Positions 47,687 to 62,357 of a DNA stretch of 64,000 nucleotides are shown piece by piece. A program made the position numbers and the translations under genes. Numbering within the stretch: position 1 is the stretch's first letter; each line of letters opens with the position of its first letter. The notes under the pieces were generated by a model. The model ran no database searches, was not told the DNA's origin, and was given only the letters and a program-made list of their open reading frames with translations. Origin of the DNA: Halolamina pelagica (lineage in GTDB: Archaea > Halobacteriota > Halobacteria > Halobacteriales > Haloferacaceae); NCBI RefSeq assembly GCF_900115675.1, contig NZ_FOXI01000001.1:372001-436000 (forward strand), read 5' to 3'.

Positions 47687-48445
47687 ATGACTGACAACGG
47701 CGGTAACGACCGACGACGGGACATCGAGGGGCGAATCAACACGCTCGGCACGGGCAACGGCGTGAGCGGGTCGGAGAGCGGCCGCCGGTCCGACGACGCC
47801 GACGAGTCCGAGGGGATCGTCGCGGGCGCTTCGGTGACCGAGGAGGCCGACGATGAACCCGAAACCGCCGAAAACCGCGGCAACGGCGCGGCGGACGACG
47901 CGGACGGCGACGACGAGACCCAGGCGGCCACGACCGAGCACGACGGCGACGCGGCCGAGGAGCGTGACGACGACGGCTCCTTCGAGACTCGCGAGGAGGA
48001 CGCCGACGAGCGCTCGGCGCTCGAGATCGAGATGGACCAGTTCGTGCGCGCCTTCGCCGCGCGGCGTGCCCACCAGCTCGGCGAGGACAGCCTCGACGAG
48101 TACATCGTCGGCTCGGTGAAGGGGTACCTCGCGGGGCTGCTCGGCGGCGACGTGGAGTCGCCCGGGACGCTCAAGCGGCGCGTCGAGGTCGACGCCGACG
48201 AGATCTTCGGCGGCCTGCTCGACACCGTCGCCGAGGACGATCAGGACCAGGGCGACGTGGTCGTCGAGGCGATCGCAGAGGCCTACGACGTGCCCGAGGC
48301 GGACACGCTGGTCGTCGCCGGCCTGCGGGACCACGAGGCGCTGCTCAACGGCGTCGTCGCGAACAACTCCAACAGCCTCGGCGACGTGTCCGAGGTCGTG
48401 CAGGCCGCCGTCGAGACCCGGCTGATCGAGGAGCGCGCCGACTAA
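47687..48445 (+). CDS. acidic haloarchaeal protein with a disordered N-terminal half
   Basis: A 252-residue protein. Residues 1-110 are low-complexity (Asp/Glu/Gly/Ala/Thr), likely disordered, with no signal. Residues 112-252 form a compact domain: ALEIEMDQFVRAFAARRAHQLGEDSLDEYIVGSVKGYLAGLLGG, VEVDADEIFGGLLDTVAEDDQ, and HEALLNGVVANNSNSLGDVSEVVQAAVETRLIEE. I do not recognise a characterised family, and it has no membrane segment. It follows hflX by 117 nt and precedes a 325-nt gap. The GTG at 47678 would add three residues; the ATG at 47687 is preferred. Confidence 0.78.
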   Translation: MTDNGGNDRRRDIEGRINTLGTGNGVSGSESGRRSDDADESEGIVAGASVTEEADDEPETAENRGNGAADDADGDDETQAATTEHDGDAAEERDDDGSFETREEDADERSALEIEMDQFVRAFAARRAHQLGEDSLDEYIVGSVKGYLAGLLGGDVESPGTLKRRVEVDADEIFGGLLDTVAEDDQDQGDVVVEAIAEAYDVPEADTLVVAGLRDHEALLNGVVANNSNSLGDVSEVVQAAVETRLIEERAD

Positions 48446-48770
48446 TTCGCGGCTGACGTTCGACCGCAGTTCGTCGCCGCTGGCGTCCCCGTGGCGCTTC
48501 GAAACGACGCTAGCGGGTGCAACTCTCGTGACGTTTCCGGCGACCGCGACAGCGTCTCGATCGTCGACTACTTGCGACCGCACAGCCCTCGACCCTCCCC
48601 GGCCTCGGCGGGCGAAGCCCGCCTCCCTCGCGCCGGCTCGCGGCCGCCGCCGCGAACGCTTCGCGCCACTCCGGTCGAAACGCGGTGATCGGCGAGGTCG
48701 TCGCCGAACTCGGCCCCCCGACTGACCCGAGGGCGGGAGCCTTATCCCCCATCACCGAGAACGTCGCGGC
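48446..48770. other. 325-nt intergenic region with G+C-rich palindromes
   Basis: No convincing gene. It contains a perfect 7-bp hairpin with a GAA loop (GGCGGGC-GAA-GCCCGCC, 48607-48623). Further C/G palindromic stretches follow to about 48665. A TATA-like CTTATCC near 48740-48746 is about 30 nt before the hisC ATG at 48771. The palindromic part resembles the repetitive linker sequence seen between haloarchaeal genes. Confidence 0.55.
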
Positions 48771-49862
48771 ATGCAACCACGGGACCTCTCCGCCCACGTC
48801 GAGTACGTTCCCGGCCGGGGGGTCGAGGAGGTCGCCCGCGACCTCGGTCTCGACCCCGAGGAGCTGGTGAAGCTCTCCTCGAACGAGAACCCACACGGCG
48901 CCAGTCCCGCGGCCGTCGACGCCGTCCGCGACGCCGCCGCGGACGTCTCGGTCTACCCCAAGGCCGCCCACACGGACCTGACGGCCGAGCTGGCCGAGAA
49001 GTGGGGGCTCTCCACCGACCAGGTCTGGGTCGGCCCCGGCGCCGACGGCGCGATCGACTACCTCTCGCGGGCGATGCTCGATCCCGACGACCCCGTGCTC
49101 GTCCCCGACCCCGGATTCTCCTACTACGGGATGAGCGCGCGCTACCACCACGGAGACGTTCGATCCTACGCGCTCTCGAAGGCCGACCAGTTCGCGATGA
49201 CGGCCGACACCGTCCTCGACGTCTACGACGGCGAGCGCGTCGTCTTCGTCACCTCGCCCCACAACCCCACCGGCGCGACGATGGCCCGCGAGGAGATCGA
49301 GGCGCTGCTCGCCGGCGTCGACGAGGAGACGCTCGTCGTCGTCGACGAGGCCTACGGCGAGTTCGCGGAGGAACCCTCCGCGGCGGCGCTCCTCGACGGG
49401 TACGACAACCTCGCGGTCCTCCGGACGTTCTCGAAGGCGTACGGCCTCGCCGGTCTGCGGATCGGCTACGCGCTCGTCCCCGAAGCGTGGGCCGACGCCT
49501 ACGCGAAGGTGTCGACGCCATTCGCCGCCAGCGAGGCGGCACTCCGGGCGGCCATCGCCGCCCTCGACGACGAGGCCCACGTCGAGAAGTCCGTCGAGAG
49601 CGCGGCGTGGGCCCGCGAGTACGTCCACGAGCACCTCGACGCGCCGACGTTCGACAGCGAGGCCAACTTCGTGCTCTGTGAGGTCGGCGACGGGAGCGCC
49701 GTCGCCGAGGCTGCCCAGGGGCAGGGGGTCATCGTCCGGGACTGCTCCTCGTTCGGCCTGCCGGGCTGTATCCGGGTCTCCTGTGGCACCGAGGACGAAA
49801 CCCGGCGCGCGGTCGAGACGCTGAACGACGTGCTCGCGGACCTGGAGGCGCCCGAAGCATGA
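48771..49862 (+). CDS. hisC: histidinol-phosphate aminotransferase
   Basis: A 363-residue class I/II PLP aminotransferase of histidine synthesis. Motifs: KLSSNENPHGASPAAVDAV near the N-terminus, GPGADGAIDYLSRAMLDPDDPVLVPDPGFSYY, FVTSPHNPTGATM, VVDEAYGEF, and the PLP lysine in LRTFSKAYGLAGLRIGY. The length is typical of HisC. Other histidine genes are not nearby, which is common in haloarchaea. A TATA-like element precedes the start at about 30 nt. The stop overlaps the next gene by 4 nt. Confidence 0.94.
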   Translation: MQPRDLSAHVEYVPGRGVEEVARDLGLDPEELVKLSSNENPHGASPAAVDAVRDAAADVSVYPKAAHTDLTAELAEKWGLSTDQVWVGPGADGAIDYLSRAMLDPDDPVLVPDPGFSYYGMSARYHHGDVRSYALSKADQFAMTADTVLDVYDGERVVFVTSPHNPTGATMAREEIEALLAGVDEETLVVVDEAYGEFAEEPSAAALLDGYDNLAVLRTFSKAYGLAGLRIGYALVPEAWADAYAKVSTPFAASEAALRAAIAALDDEAHVEKSVESAAWAREYVHEHLDAPTFDSEANFVLCEVGDGSAVAEAAQGQGVIVRDCSSFGLPGCIRVSCGTEDETRRAVETLNDVLADLEAPEA

Positions 49863-50404
49863 CCGACACGGCCGACGACACCGACCTCGCGTTCGACCGC
49901 GTCGCGCTCACGGGGACGCCCGGGACGGGCAAATCGACCGTTGCCGAGCAGGTGGGTCGACGCCTCGACGTTCCCGTCCACCACCTCAACGACCTGATCC
50001 GTGAGGAGGGGCTCCACGAGGGGAGAGACGAGGAACGGGGTTCGCTCATCGCTGACTTCGACGCCATCGACGCGTACCTCGACGACTGGTCGGGGCTGCT
50101 CGACTCCCACCTCGCACACCACTTCGACGCCGACGCCGCGGTCGTACTGCGCTGTCACCCCGACGAGCTGGAGGAGCGACTCCGGGAGCGCGACGAGCCC
50201 GAGCCCACGATCGCCGAGAACGCCGAGAGCGAGGCGCTGGACATCGTGCTCAGCGAGGCCGTTCGGGCCTACGGCGAGGGGAGCGTCTACGAGATCGACA
50301 CCACCGACCGACCGGTCGCGGCGGTCGTCGACGACGTGGTCGCCGTTCTGCGCGGCGAGCGCGAGCCGTCGGCCGGCACGGTCGACTTCACGGGGGCGCT
50401 GTGA
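49859..50404 (+). CDS. adenylate kinase of the Fap7/AK6 type
   Basis: A 181-residue P-loop kinase. The Walker A motif is GTPGTGKSTVAEQVGRR at about residues 19-35. The AK6 signature HHLNDLIREEGL follows. The C-terminal half carries the lid-like region and a CHPDELEERLRERD segment. Fap7 in eukaryotes helps small-subunit ribosome assembly and archaeal homologues interact with ribosomal protein S11. It overlaps hisC and the next gene by 4 nt each, giving a hisC-kinase-phosphatidyltransferase operon. Confidence 0.9.
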   Translation: MTDTADDTDLAFDRVALTGTPGTGKSTVAEQVGRRLDVPVHHLNDLIREEGLHEGRDEERGSLIADFDAIDAYLDDWSGLLDSHLAHHFDADAAVVLRCHPDELEERLRERDEPEPTIAENAESEALDIVLSEAVRAYGEGSVYEIDTTDRPVAAVVDDVVAVLRGEREPSAGTVDFTGAL

Positions 50405-51018
50405 CGCTCGATCAGTACCGCGATATCGCGGACCGCATGCTCGTGCCGTTCGTCGACGCCGCGAGGACACTGGGGCTCAGTCCGGACGGCGTGAGCGTGA
50501 TCGCGTTCGCCTTCGCCGGCGCCGCGGGCGGCGCGTTCGCGCTCGCCGGCGGGCAGGGGCCGCTGTGGCTCTACCTGGCGGCGAGTTTCTTCGTGTTCGC
50601 GAACGGCTGGCTCGACATCGTTGACGGCGCGCTCGCCCGCGAACTCGGCACCGAGTCGAAGGGCGGCGACCTGCTGGATCACGTGCTCGATCGCTACGCC
50701 GACGTACTCATCATCGCCGGGCTCGCGGCCGGCGCCGACGCCTACGCGCTGGGCCTGCTCGCGGTGACTGGCGTCCTGCTCACCTCCTACCTCGGCACGC
50801 AGATCCAGGCGGTCGGGCTGGGGCGGGAGTACGGCGGTCTGCTCGGTCGTGCGGACCGACTCGCGCTGGTGGGGATCGTCGGCGTCGTCGCCTTCGTCCT
50901 GCCGGGCGAACTCGCCGTCGGTTTCGGCGCCGTGGAACTGCTGCTGGTGCTGTTCGCCGTCGTCGGCCACCTGACCGCGCTTCAGCGGTTCTGGGGCGCG
51001 TGGTCGGACCTCTCCTGA
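50401..51018 (+). CDS. CDP-alcohol phosphatidyltransferase family membrane protein
   Basis: A 205-residue enzyme with five or six membrane helices. The catalytic signature D-G-x2-AR-x8-G-x3-D-x3-D is present as DIVDGALARELGTESKGGDLLDHVLDRYAD. It transfers a phospho-alcohol from CDP-archaeol or to CDP-archaeol in polar-lipid synthesis; archaetidylinositol phosphate synthase is likely by similarity but head-group specificity cannot be read from sequence. The start is GTG at 50401, overlapping the previous gene by 4 nt. Confidence 0.9.
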   Translation: MTLDQYRDIADRMLVPFVDAARTLGLSPDGVSVIAFAFAGAAGGAFALAGGQGPLWLYLAASFFVFANGWLDIVDGALARELGTESKGGDLLDHVLDRYADVLIIAGLAAGADAYALGLLAVTGVLLTSYLGTQIQAVGLGREYGGLLGRADRLALVGIVGVVAFVLPGELAVGFGAVELLLVLFAVVGHLTALQRFWGAWSDLS

Positions 51019-51060
51019 TCTCTCGAAACCACTTTACTCCATCCCGACACAGTCTCGCGC

Positions 51061-51831
51061 GTGAGCGATCTCCGACGGGCGAACCGACGCCTCTGGAACG
51101 AGTGGAGCGACGACTTCCAGGCGATCTGGCGTTCGGGCACCGACGAGGGGGAACTCCCGCCGGCGCCCTCGCCGTTCGCCGACGACGCGCCGGGCGGTCC
51201 CCAACCGGGGATTCTCGACTCGGTCGAGGGGCAGGCGTACGTCGAACTCGGCTGTGGCGGCGGGCAGGGCAGCGTCGGCACCGCCGAACTGGGCGCCGAC
51301 CCCGTCGTCGGCGTCGATTTCGCGGGCGATCAGCTCCAGTACGCGAGAGAACTCCGGGAGGAGTACGGCGTCGACGCCCAGTTCGTGCAGGGCGACGTGA
51401 CCGACCTCCCGCTCCCGGACGATCGATTCGACGTGGCGTCCTCCGAGGCGGCGTTCCAGATGGTTCCCGACCTCGACACCGCGCTCGGGGAGGCCCACCG
51501 CGTGCTCCGCGAAGGGGGCGTGTTCGTCCTGAGCGTCCCGCACCCACTGAACGAGGCGCTGGAAGCGGAGTCGGGCACTGTCGGGGGCGACTACCTCGAC
51601 CCCGGTCCCCGGGAGATCACCATCGACGAGGAGTACGACGAGGTGCTCCGGACGTTCGACCGGTCGATCGCCGACCTCCACGGCGCGCTACTCGACGCCG
51701 GCTTCGCGGTGCGGCGACTGATCGAACACCAGCGCCACGCGGTCGAAGCGAACGAGCCCGAGGAGACGGACCTGCCAGAAGTACTGTGGCGAGTCCCCCA
51801 GAGCGTGCGGTTCTGGGCGGTCGCGCGGTGA
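51061..51831 (+). CDS. class I SAM-dependent methyltransferase
   Basis: A 256-residue enzyme with a methyltransferase type 11-like core. Motif I is YVELGCGGGQGSVGTAELGAD, with post-motif VVGVDFAGDQLQYARE. The acidic motif is VQGDVTDLPLPDDRFDVASSEAAFQM. The N-terminal 40 residues (ANRRLWNEWSDDFQAIW) resemble UbiE/ubiquinone-type methyltransferase leaders, but substrate is unknown. The GTG at 51061 is chosen because a TTTACT TATA-like element lies about 28 nt upstream. It stands 42 nt after the phosphatidyltransferase and converges with the phosphorylase gene. Confidence 0.86.
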   Translation: MSDLRRANRRLWNEWSDDFQAIWRSGTDEGELPPAPSPFADDAPGGPQPGILDSVEGQAYVELGCGGGQGSVGTAELGADPVVGVDFAGDQLQYARELREEYGVDAQFVQGDVTDLPLPDDRFDVASSEAAFQMVPDLDTALGEAHRVLREGGVFVLSVPHPLNEALEAESGTVGGDYLDPGPREITIDEEYDEVLRTFDRSIADLHGALLDAGFAVRRLIEHQRHAVEANEPEETDLPEVLWRVPQSVRFWAVAR

Positions 51832-51849
51832 GAGTCGTCGTCGCTCCCG

Positions 51850-52650
51850 CTACTCCAGACTCAGGCCGGCGTGCCAGCGATCCGCGCCAGCCTCGGCCTT
51901 CACCTCGTCCATCTTCGCGAGCAGTTTCACGGCGAGGCTGGCCGTCTCGGCGGCGACGGACTCGCCCTCGGTCATGAACTCCCCGGTCGTGCGGTTCGCG
52001 AAGACGGAGCAGACCGCCCCCGCTCGCAGGCCGTAGACGTTCGCCAGCGTACAGATCGCGGCGGTCTCCATCTCGATGTTGAGCACGTTCGCCTCCTTCA
52101 GGTCCTCGACCAGGTCCTCGCTGCCGGCGGCCTCGAAGCCGTCGAACCCCTCGCGGCCCTGCCCGGCGTAGAAGGAGTCCGCGGACATCGTGAGGCCGAC
52201 GTGGTAGTCGTGGCCGAGTCGCTCCGCGGCGGCGACGAGCGCGGCGACGACCTCCTCGTCGGCGACGGCGGGGTAGTCCTCGCGGACGTACTCCTTGCTC
52301 GTGCCCTCCTGCCGGACCGCGCCGCGGGTGATGACGAGGTCACCGACCTCCATCTCGGGCTGGATGGCGCCGCAGGAGCCGACACGGATGAACGTGTCCG
52401 CGCCGATACGGGCGAGCTCCTCCACGGCGATGGCGGCGGAGGGAGAGCCGATACCGGTCGAGGTGACCGAGATGTCGGCGCCGTCGTAGGTCCCCGTCGC
52501 GGTACGGTACTCGCGGTGGTGAGCGACCGCCTCGTGGTCGTCCCAGAGCGGGGTGATCTTGTCGAGGCGCTCGGGGTTGCCCGGGAGCAGGACGGCGTCG
52601 GCGACGTCGCCGGGTTCGAGTTCGACGTGGTACTGCATCTCGTCGGACAT
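51850..52650 (-). CDS. udp: nucleoside phosphorylase (uridine phosphorylase type)
   Basis: A 266-residue PNP/UDP-family enzyme cleaving nucleosides with phosphate. Motifs: AVLLPGNPERLDKI (phosphate site), TSTGIGSPSAAIAVEEL, RVGSCGAIQPEMEVGDLVI (signature), and NIEMETAAICTLANVYGL for ribose binding. The specificity loop resembles uridine phosphorylases more than purine enzymes, but mixed specificity is possible. It acts in nucleoside salvage in the cytoplasm. The convergent methyltransferase ends 18 nt away. Confidence 0.9.
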   Translation of the reverse strand: MSDEMQYHVELEPGDVADAVLLPGNPERLDKITPLWDDHEAVAHHREYRTATGTYDGADISVTSTGIGSPSAAIAVEELARIGADTFIRVGSCGAIQPEMEVGDLVITRGAVRQEGTSKEYVREDYPAVADEEVVAALVAAAERLGHDYHVGLTMSADSFYAGQGREGFDGFEAAGSEDLVEDLKEANVLNIEMETAAICTLANVYGLRAGAVCSVFANRTTGEFMTEGESVAAETASLAVKLLAKMDEVKAEAGADRWHAGLSLE

Positions 52651-52721
52651 ACCCCCGTGGTTCTGGACTCCCGAGCGTAAGGCTGTCGTTCGCCCCCGGC
52701 TGTGGTCGGCGTCGGCGGGGA

Positions 52722-53858
52722 TCAGACCCCGGCCAGCAGTCTCTCGAAGAACCGGTCCTGGTTCGGCTGGTCCTCGCGTTCGTCGCGGTCGTCGGCCAGA
52801 TCCAGCCAGCGCAGCACGACCACCAGCTCGTGCTCGGGATCGACCCAGACGACGTTCTGTCCGTGGCCGAGGAAGGCGTAGGCCGACTCGGGCGCCGACG
52901 GCCAGAGCGTTCGGTTCGTGTTGAGCCAGAGGAGGTAGCCGTAGTTCTCGTACACGTCACACGGTTCGGTGGCCTGCTCGACCCACGCCTCGCTCAGCAG
53001 GCGCTTGCCGTCCCACTCGCCGTCGTTCAGGAGGAGGTGGCCGGCCCGCGCGAGGTCCGCCGTCGAGGACCAGAAGCCGCCGCCCCAGTGGCCGCCGCCG
53101 GAGACGGACTCCATCGTTCGCCCCTCCACGTCCACCTTGGAGTTGTAGTACCCGTGCCACTCCCAGGTTCGCGAGGCGCCGATGGGGTCCATCACCTCGT
53201 GGGCGAGCACGCGAGGCAGGGGTTTGGCGTGCAGCCGCAGCAGCGAGAGCGCGAGGCGGTTGATCCGCACGTCGTTGTACTCCCAGAACGCACCTGGCTC
53301 TTCGAGTTCCCGAGGCTGGTCCTTCCCCGGGCCCTCGGTCTTGCCGACGCCTCGGTTGCGGTCGACGCTGTCCGGGCGGTCGAACAGTTCGCCCTCCCAC
53401 TCGGAGGTCTGCTGGAACAGGTGCTCCCAGGTGATCTGGGAGTTGTGGTCCGAGTTGAAACCGTTATCCGCGATATCTTCTGCCACTCTGTCCTGGAGTT
53501 GGAAGCGCCCCTGGTCCCACGCGACGCCGCCGACGATGCTCAAGAAGGATTTCGCACAGGAGAAGCAGTGGTCGACGCGCTCGGTGTCGCCCCACTCGGC
53601 GACGACGCGGCCGCTTTTGAGGATCATCCCCGCCGGACCGCCGCGGCGGTCCGGGACCGGGCCGAGGAAGCCGCCGAGTTCGCCCTCTGTCTCGTCGAAC
53701 GGTTCGAGGTCGGGCATGTGGTACTCGACGGTCTCGTCGGGGGTTCCGTGGGTGAGGTGGAAGGTCACCGCGTCCTCGACGGCGTCGGGGTTGATGCCGG
53801 CCGCTTCGGGATCGACGTGGTCGAATCCGCCCTCGTCGTGCGGGTCCGGGAAGTGCAT
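52722..53858 (-). CDS. serine hydrolase of the beta-lactamase (class C-like) family
   Basis: A 378-residue penicillin-binding-protein/beta-lactamase fold enzyme. The nucleophile motif S-x2-K is in CFSCAKSFLSIVGG. The second motif Y-x-N is seen as WEYNDVRINRLALSLL. The third, usually K-T/S-G, appears as GHGQN near the C-terminus, as in esterase-type members. No signal peptide is present, so it is probably cytoplasmic. Such haloarchaeal enzymes may be esterases or amidases; antibiotic resistance should not be inferred. The gene stands alone. Confidence 0.86.
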   Translation of the reverse strand: MHFPDPHDEGGFDHVDPEAAGINPDAVEDAVTFHLTHGTPDETVEYHMPDLEPFDETEGELGGFLGPVPDRRGGPAGMILKSGRVVAEWGDTERVDHCFSCAKSFLSIVGGVAWDQGRFQLQDRVAEDIADNGFNSDHNSQITWEHLFQQTSEWEGELFDRPDSVDRNRGVGKTEGPGKDQPRELEEPGAFWEYNDVRINRLALSLLRLHAKPLPRVLAHEVMDPIGASRTWEWHGYYNSKVDVEGRTMESVSGGGHWGGGFWSSTADLARAGHLLLNDGEWDGKRLLSEAWVEQATEPCDVYENYGYLLWLNTNRTLWPSAPESAYAFLGHGQNVVWVDPEHELVVVLRWLDLADDRDEREDQPNQDRFFERLLAGV

Positions 53859-53914
53859 ACCCGTAGCTCGTGGGGCGGGGGCAAAAGCGGAACCGTTCCG
53901 GGGAGAACCGCCGG

Positions 53915-55012
53915 CTACAGGACGCCCATCTCGTCCAGCCGCTCTGGGAGGTACGTGTCGGTCACGAAATCCAGCCCCCGGGAGGCCAGCGCCTGCTGTT
54001 CGGCCTTCTTCCCGATGTCCAACTGGAGTTCGATCTGCTCCTCCCAGAACTCCGTCTGGAAGCGCGGGTCGTCGAGTTCGGACTCCAGGGCGTTCACGTC
54101 CGAGTCCGACAGCGGGTCCGTCGGCAGGTCGTAGTCGACGATGTCCTGCGGGCGAATCCCGACGTACTCGGCCTCCGGCGTCGCCAAGTACTCCGAGAGG
54201 TGGGCGGACTTGATCGAGCCGTACGCCACCGAGCCGTAGATCCGGTAGGACCAGGGGTCACCGTCACAGAACACCACGACCGGCAGGTCCAGTTCGTCGT
54301 GGAGTCGCTTGGTGAGTCGCCGGGTCGCCCGGGCCGGCTGGCCGCCGAGGTGGACGACGAGACAGTCGTACTCGTCGTCGAAGCCGTTCTCGACGAGCCG
54401 GTCGCGCATCCCGCCGGTCTCGACGCACATGACGAACTCCGCGTCGTTGTCGAGGAACTCGATCGTGTCGGTGTCGTTGGGGATCTGGTACCCACCCTGC
54501 CCGACGTCCTTCTGACAGTGGATGTCCCGGTCGCCCCGCTGGGTCTGCTCCCGGATGAGGAGCGGGCCCATCACCTTCGCGCCCGACTCCTCGGGGCGCA
54601 TGTGGAAGTCCTCGCGGGTGGCGCCCGTGACGATCTCCAAGTCCTCGACCAGGTTGTTCGACTCGTCCTGACTGTTGAACTGTGCCTCCTCGTTGTTCCA
54701 GGACTCGGAGAGGTAGTAGAGTTCACGCAGGGTCGATGACCGGTCCTCGTCCAACTGGTTCGCGAGGAAATCGATGGTGTAGCTGGCTTTCAGCAGCTTC
54801 CGTGCGCCGCTGACCGAGTTCGCGGTGCGCGTCGACTTCCGGTCGCCGTACACCCAGACTTTCTTCTCGGGGTCGTACTCGATGTTGCTCTTGGTCCGGG
54901 TGGGCAGCTCCATCCGGGGGATCTCGCCGGCCGCGAACTGGTCGTAGAACTCCGCGGCCAGGTCGATCAGCCGTTCCCGTGCCTCAGCGTCGGTGGTGTC
55001 CTCTGTGCTCAT
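53915..55012 (-). CDS. top6A: DNA topoisomerase VI subunit A
   Basis: A 365-residue Spo11-like subunit that cuts DNA. The catalytic tyrosine lies in [11 protein letters not shown] (Tyr99/Tyr100; by the family motif the second is likely active). The Toprim domain contains [31 protein letters not shown], and [11 protein letters not shown], giving the metal-binding glutamate and DGD pair. It works as an A2B2 complex with Top6B to relax and decatenate DNA. The ATG overlaps the top6B stop by 4 nt, giving a top6B-top6A operon. Confidence 0.97.
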   Translation of the reverse strand: MSTEDTTDAEARERLIDLAAEFYDQFAAGEIPRMELPTRTKSNIEYDPEKKVWVYGDRKSTRTANSVSGARKLLKASYTIDFLANQLDEDRSSTLRELYYLSESWNNEEAQFNSQDESNNLVEDLEIVTGATREDFHMRPEESGAKVMGPLLIREQTQRGDRDIHCQKDVGQGGYQIPNDTDTIEFLDNDAEFVMCVETGGMRDRLVENGFDDEYDCLVVHLGGQPARATRRLTKRLHDELDLPVVVFCDGDPWSYRIYGSVAYGSIKSAHLSEYLATPEAEYVGIRPQDIVDYDLPTDPLSDSDVNALESELDDPRFQTEFWEEQIELQLDIGKKAEQQALASRGLDFVTDTYLPERLDEMGVL

Positions 55013-57480
55013 GCGTTCACCGTGAGTTTCTCGTCGTCGACGCCGTCGACGGTGGCGTCGGCGTCGGCGTCAGTCGGCAGGCTGTACTCCAGTTCGACCG
55101 TCTCGCCCGAACTCACCTCGGGGTTCCAGTTGACGAACCACTCGCCGTCCATCTCGATCGGCTCGACGCCGTCGGGCAGTCCCTCGGGCTCGGCGGAGAC
55201 GATCTCGGTGACCTCCAGGGCCTCGTTCCGGTCGGAGTGGTTCGCGACCTTCAGCGTCACCGTCTCGCCGTCGCGCTCGCGGTCGACGCCGACGTTGTTC
55301 ATGATCCGGGCCATCGCCCCCTCGATGTCGGGGTGCTCGCGGCCGGTGACTTCGGCGACCTTCTCGGCCATCTGCGGGAGAATCCGCCCGAGAACGTCCT
55401 GTTTCTCCCGGCGCTTGGCCATCGAGCGGCGCTTGTTGAGGTAGGACTTGAGTTCGCGGGCGGCCTCGCGGATCGCGAGTTCGATCTCGTCCTCGATCTC
55501 CGGGACCGACGCCAGCGCGTCCTTCGACTCGCTGGTGAAGGGGACGTTCGTCGAGGCGACGTGGATCGAGATGACCGCCGGGCCGCTGGGCATCCCCGAG
55601 CCCCCGGGCTGGTCGAGCCCGTAGTTGCGCCAGCCGATGCGCTTGACGACGTTGGTCGTCGCACACGCGCCGCGCTGGTAGACCAGGGGGACGCGGTTGG
55701 CGAAGCGAAGCAGCTCCACGCTCCCGTCGGCGGGGATGTCGCCGCCGTAGGCGATGCCGGCCTCGACGACGAACGGGTCGCCGCCGTGGACCTCGGCGTC
55801 ACGGGTCGAGGCGGCGTAGAAGTCGGCGTCGTACTCCTTGCGCAGGCCGGCCTCGACCAGTTCGGCCGTGATCGGCGCGAGACAGTCCGTCGGCGGCGAG
55901 AGGATGTCGGTCTCCCGCATCGCCTCGAGCAGTTCGGAGGCGGTGTCGCGGTCGCCGGCGATCTCGGTCACGTTCGGCGGGTCGTCGGGTACCGTCACCA
56001 TCCGCGACCAGAGCGCCTCGACGACGTTCTCGCGGGCGGTGTCCCCGAACGTCTCGTCGTCGTACTCCTCGGTGGTGTCGGCGGCCTCGTGGACCAGCGT
56101 CGTCAGGTCGTCGAGCGCCAGGCGCATCCGGTTGGAGCCGTCGTCGCCGAGCGCGACGAACCGTTCGGCCAGCCGTTCGGCGAGCCCGTGGACCGCGGCG
56201 TCGTCCTTCCGCGTCGAGGTGGCGTCGTCGACGAGTTCGTACAGCGTCGGGGTGAGGCGGTCGAGGTCGCCGTCCGCTTCCTCGCCGTTCTCCTCGACGC
56301 CGCCCGTGCCGAACTCGGTGAGTTCGGCCCACGCCGCTTCCACGGCGTTGTCCCGGACCGTCGCGCCGAAGGTCTTGCCCGTGTCGGCCCCCACCTCGTC
56401 GGCGACGGTGGCGACGATCTCAACGAGTTGGGAGTAGGTCGTCCGCTCGCGCTCGGTCAGGCTGTTCGCGACGCGCTCGGCGAACGTGTCGGTGGCGTCG
56501 GCGCCCTTGTTCGAGACGGCCTCGCGGAGCGCGTCCTCGATGTCGGCCCCCACGTCGGCAGCCGGCGCGCCGTTGCGGGCGGGCCAGCCGAGCTCCCGGC
56601 CGAAGTGGCGGTCGCGGAAGCTGTCGACGACGCTGTCGGCGGTCTTCTTGCCGACGCGGGTGAACTCCTCCTGCATGAACCCCGAGACGGAGTAGGAGTC
56701 CGTCGCGTCGAGCATCTTGATCAGCGTCCCGAGTTCCACGCCGTGGGGGTGGGGACGGATCTCCTCGGTCTCGGCGGGGAGCTGGTCGGTCGCGCGCTCG
56801 AACTTCAGCGGTTCGTCGAGCCCCGGCTCCCGGAGTTCGATCCGGGCGTGGGGGTTGACGACTGCGGTGTGTTTGATGTAGTCGTGGAGCTGGCTCCGGG
56901 CCCGCATGTTGGCCTCCATCTCCAACTCGATGCGGGTGCCGTGACTGCGGTCCCAGGAGGTGGTCTCCGCGGTCCCGATCTCCGGCTCGTTGGTGTCCGT
57001 GTCGATGATGAGTTCGAAGTACTCCGCGTCGGCGCTGCCCTCGGTACGGGAGGTGATCTTCGCGGGCTTGCCGGAGGTGAGCTGGGAGTAGAGCACGGCC
57101 GCGGAGATCCCGATCCCCTGCTGGCCGCGGCTCTGCTCGCGCTTGTGGAACCGGGAGCCGTACAGGAGCTTCCCGAACACCTTGGGGAGCTGTTCCTTGG
57201 TGATCCCCGGCCCGTTGTCCTCGACGACGAGCCGGTAGTAGTCGCCGACCTCCCGGATCTCGACGTAGATGTCCGGCCGGATGCCGGCCTCCTCGGTCGC
57301 GTCGAGGGCGTTGTCGACGGCCTCCTTCACGGCCGTCACCAGCCCCCGGGCGCCCGAGTCGAACCCGAGCATGTGTTTGTTCTTCTCGAAGAACTCGGCG
57401 ATGGAGATCTCGCGTTGCCCCTCGGCCAGTTCCTCGGCCGTGGTGGCGCCCTCGCCGAGTGTCGTCTGCTGCGAGGTCAT
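55009..57480 (-). CDS. top6B: DNA topoisomerase VI subunit B
   Basis: An 823-residue ATPase subunit. The GHKL domain carries [14 protein letters not shown] (N box), [13 protein letters not shown] (G1), and [16 protein letters not shown] (G2 region) in residues 35-110. After the H2TH region there is an acidic, helix-rich insertion at about residues 310-480. The transducer domain follows from about 480, including the switch-lysine region near [15 protein letters not shown]. The C-terminal 75 residues form a predicted Ig-like domain. Most archaeal Top6B proteins are about 530-620 residues; the extra length here is due to the insertion. A TATA-like element on the minus strand at 57507-57512 sits 29 nt before the start. 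Confidence 0.96.
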   Translation of the reverse strand: MTSQQTTLGEGATTAEELAEGQREISIAEFFEKNKHMLGFDSGARGLVTAVKEAVDNALDATEEAGIRPDIYVEIREVGDYYRLVVEDNGPGITKEQLPKVFGKLLYGSRFHKREQSRGQQGIGISAAVLYSQLTSGKPAKITSRTEGSADAEYFELIIDTDTNEPEIGTAETTSWDRSHGTRIELEMEANMRARSQLHDYIKHTAVVNPHARIELREPGLDEPLKFERATDQLPAETEEIRPHPHGVELGTLIKMLDATDSYSVSGFMQEEFTRVGKKTADSVVDSFRDRHFGRELGWPARNGAPAADVGADIEDALREAVSNKGADATDTFAERVANSLTERERTTYSQLVEIVATVADEVGADTGKTFGATVRDNAVEAAWAELTEFGTGGVEENGEEADGDLDRLTPTLYELVDDATSTRKDDAAVHGLAERLAERFVALGDDGSNRMRLALDDLTTLVHEAADTTEEYDDETFGDTARENVVEALWSRMVTVPDDPPNVTEIAGDRDTASELLEAMRETDILSPPTDCLAPITAELVEAGLRKEYDADFYAASTRDAEVHGGDPFVVEAGIAYGGDIPADGSVELLRFANRVPLVYQRGACATTNVVKRIGWRNYGLDQPGGSGMPSGPAVISIHVASTNVPFTSESKDALASVPEIEDEIELAIREAARELKSYLNKRRSMAKRREKQDVLGRILPQMAEKVAEVTGREHPDIEGAMARIMNNVGVDRERDGETVTLKVANHSDRNEALEVTEIVSAEPEGLPDGVEPIEMDGEWFVNWNPEVSSGETVELEYSLPTDADADATVDGVDDEKLTVNA

Positions 57481-62239
<4,759 letters not shown>

Positions 62240-62301
62240 GTCGCCCCACCGTTCTCCGTTTTCACTTCCCCCGCCGTCTGCACAGCCCGAACAGTACAGA
62301 A

Positions 62302-62347
62302 TTTTTGAGAAGTTCGAACGGTCCACCTGCGGTCGAGTGGTTCGACC
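62302..62347 (+). terminator. gyrA terminator region: T5 run and hairpin
   Basis: T5 at 62302-62306, then GGTCGA-GTGGT-TCGACC (62331-62347), a 6-bp hairpin with a 5-nt loop, in the 118-nt convergent gap. It could serve both directions. Confidence 0.5.
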
Positions 62348-62357
62348 GTCCGAACCG

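Noticed and set aside
52722-53858. Antibiotic-resistance beta-lactamase
   Set aside because: There is no signal peptide, the third motif is HGQ rather than KTG, and the family in archaea is mostly esterase-like.
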